64,000 bases of DNA from Bog-473 sp963800725 (GTDB lineage Bacteria > Actinomycetota > Acidimicrobiia > Acidimicrobiales > RAAP-2), in the NCBI GenBank assembly GCA_963800725.1, contig CAWDCE010000009.1, positions 57,011-121,010 of the forward strand. Reading direction: 5' to 3'. This document shows, in pieces, positions 63,777 to 64,000 of the stretch. A program made the position numbers and the translations under genes. The notes under the pieces are model-generated. The model saw nothing but the letters and a program-made list of their open reading frames with translations, had not been told where the DNA came from and did no database searches. Each line of letters begins with the position of its first letter. Position 1 is the first letter of the stretch.

Positions 63777-64000
63777 ATGAATCTCATCCGATCATTGGGA
63801 TCAATGCTCCGAAGGGCTTGGCCGACTTTGCGATTCCTGATTGGAATCGCGGTGGTCGTTCTGGTCTTTTGGGTGTTGTCGTCCCATCGAGATGAGCTTT
63901 CGGGTTTCTCAAAGGTGATCGAGAACCTCAGATGGTGGTGGATCGCGATGGCCCTGGTCTGCGAAGCTGCGTCATTCGTCAGCTTTGCCGGGCTGCAGAA
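63777..64000 (+). CDS. UPF0104/LPG-synthase-like membrane protein, 3' partial
   Basis: Runs off the window. From ATG 63777 the product reads MNLIRSLGSMLRRAWPTLRF, then one helix (LIGIAVVVLVFWVLSSH), a short loop with DELSGFSKVIENLRWWWIAMALVCEAASF. The pattern (N-terminal helix, short amphipathic region, WWWIAMAL) matches the start of the polytopic lysylphosphatidylglycerol synthase/UPF0104 flippase family. A GTG at 63708 is an alternative start. Only 74 residues are visible. Confidence 0.65.
   Translation, partial: MNLIRSLGSMLRRAWPTLRFLIGIAVVVLVFWVLSSHRDELSGFSKVIENLRWWWIAMALVCEAASFVSFAGLQ

Noticed and set aside
1..64000. tRNA, rRNA, CRISPR arrays and insertion sequences
   Set aside because: No T-loop/anticodon pattern, repeat-spacer array, transposase or terminal inverted repeats were found on either strand by reading.

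Overview
The window is high-GC DNA from an actinobacterium. The gene content fits the class Acidimicrobiia: an aa3-type oxidase operon with two CtaG-like assembly proteins, partner-switching stress regulators, and a group 3b-type [NiFe] hydrogenase. That placement is inferred from gene families and style, not from a phylogenetic marker. No rRNA, tRNA, CRISPR array or insertion sequence was found.

Layout. (1) 1-10 kb: a DUF2252 protein, a VOC protein, a secreted GH92 glycosidase, the metY-metX methionine pair, a mismatch uracil-DNA glycosylase, and a YCII/ECF-sigma pair. (2) 10.7-24.2 kb: a respiratory block. It holds heme O synthase, a membrane-SCO fusion, CtaG, a cupredoxin, oxidase subunits II, I and III, a 35-aa membrane peptide, a second CtaG-like protein, and an opposing TlpA/SCO operon. 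(3) 24.3-40.7 kb: a stress and regulatory region. It holds two PP2C (SpoIIE-type) phosphatases, two STAS antagonists and an RsbW-like kinase, with ChaB-like, hemerythrin-like, LigD-polymerase-like and small membrane proteins, and SigB-like promoters (GTTT-N16-GGGTA). (4) 40.9-47.2 kb: amino-acid/GABA-type catabolism (aldehyde dehydrogenase, glutamate dehydrogenase, saccharopine-dehydrogenase-like protein, class III aminotransferase) plus a decayed second aldehyde dehydrogenase. (5) 47.3-56.4 kb: one long minus-strand operon with four hydrogenase subunits, a cyclic-nucleotide-binding protein, a maturation protease, HypC, an EamA transporter, a DUF6390-like protein, a CoA-transferase and the C-terminal remnant of methylmalonyl-CoA mutase. 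Two DosR-like boxes lie in front of it. (6) 57-64 kb: a Nudix hydrolase, a tiny hydrophobic protein, an SDR-SDR-SnoaL operon and membrane proteins.

A key caveat: at least twenty otherwise intact, conserved genes are broken by single-base insertions or deletions, often in homopolymers and including cytochrome oxidase subunit I. Most of these are probably sequencing or assembly errors, so frameshifted genes are described here as single genes. True decay is more likely where sequence is missing or extra stops occur: the aldehyde dehydrogenase remnant, the mutase remnant and the VOC fragment.

How the genes work together: the oxidase block encodes a terminal oxidase with its heme and copper delivery factors. 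The phosphatase/STAS/kinase set could control a SigB-like sigma factor acting on nearby promoters. The hydrogenase would exchange electrons between H2 and NAD(P)H, and may be induced by hypoxia through a DosR-type regulator.
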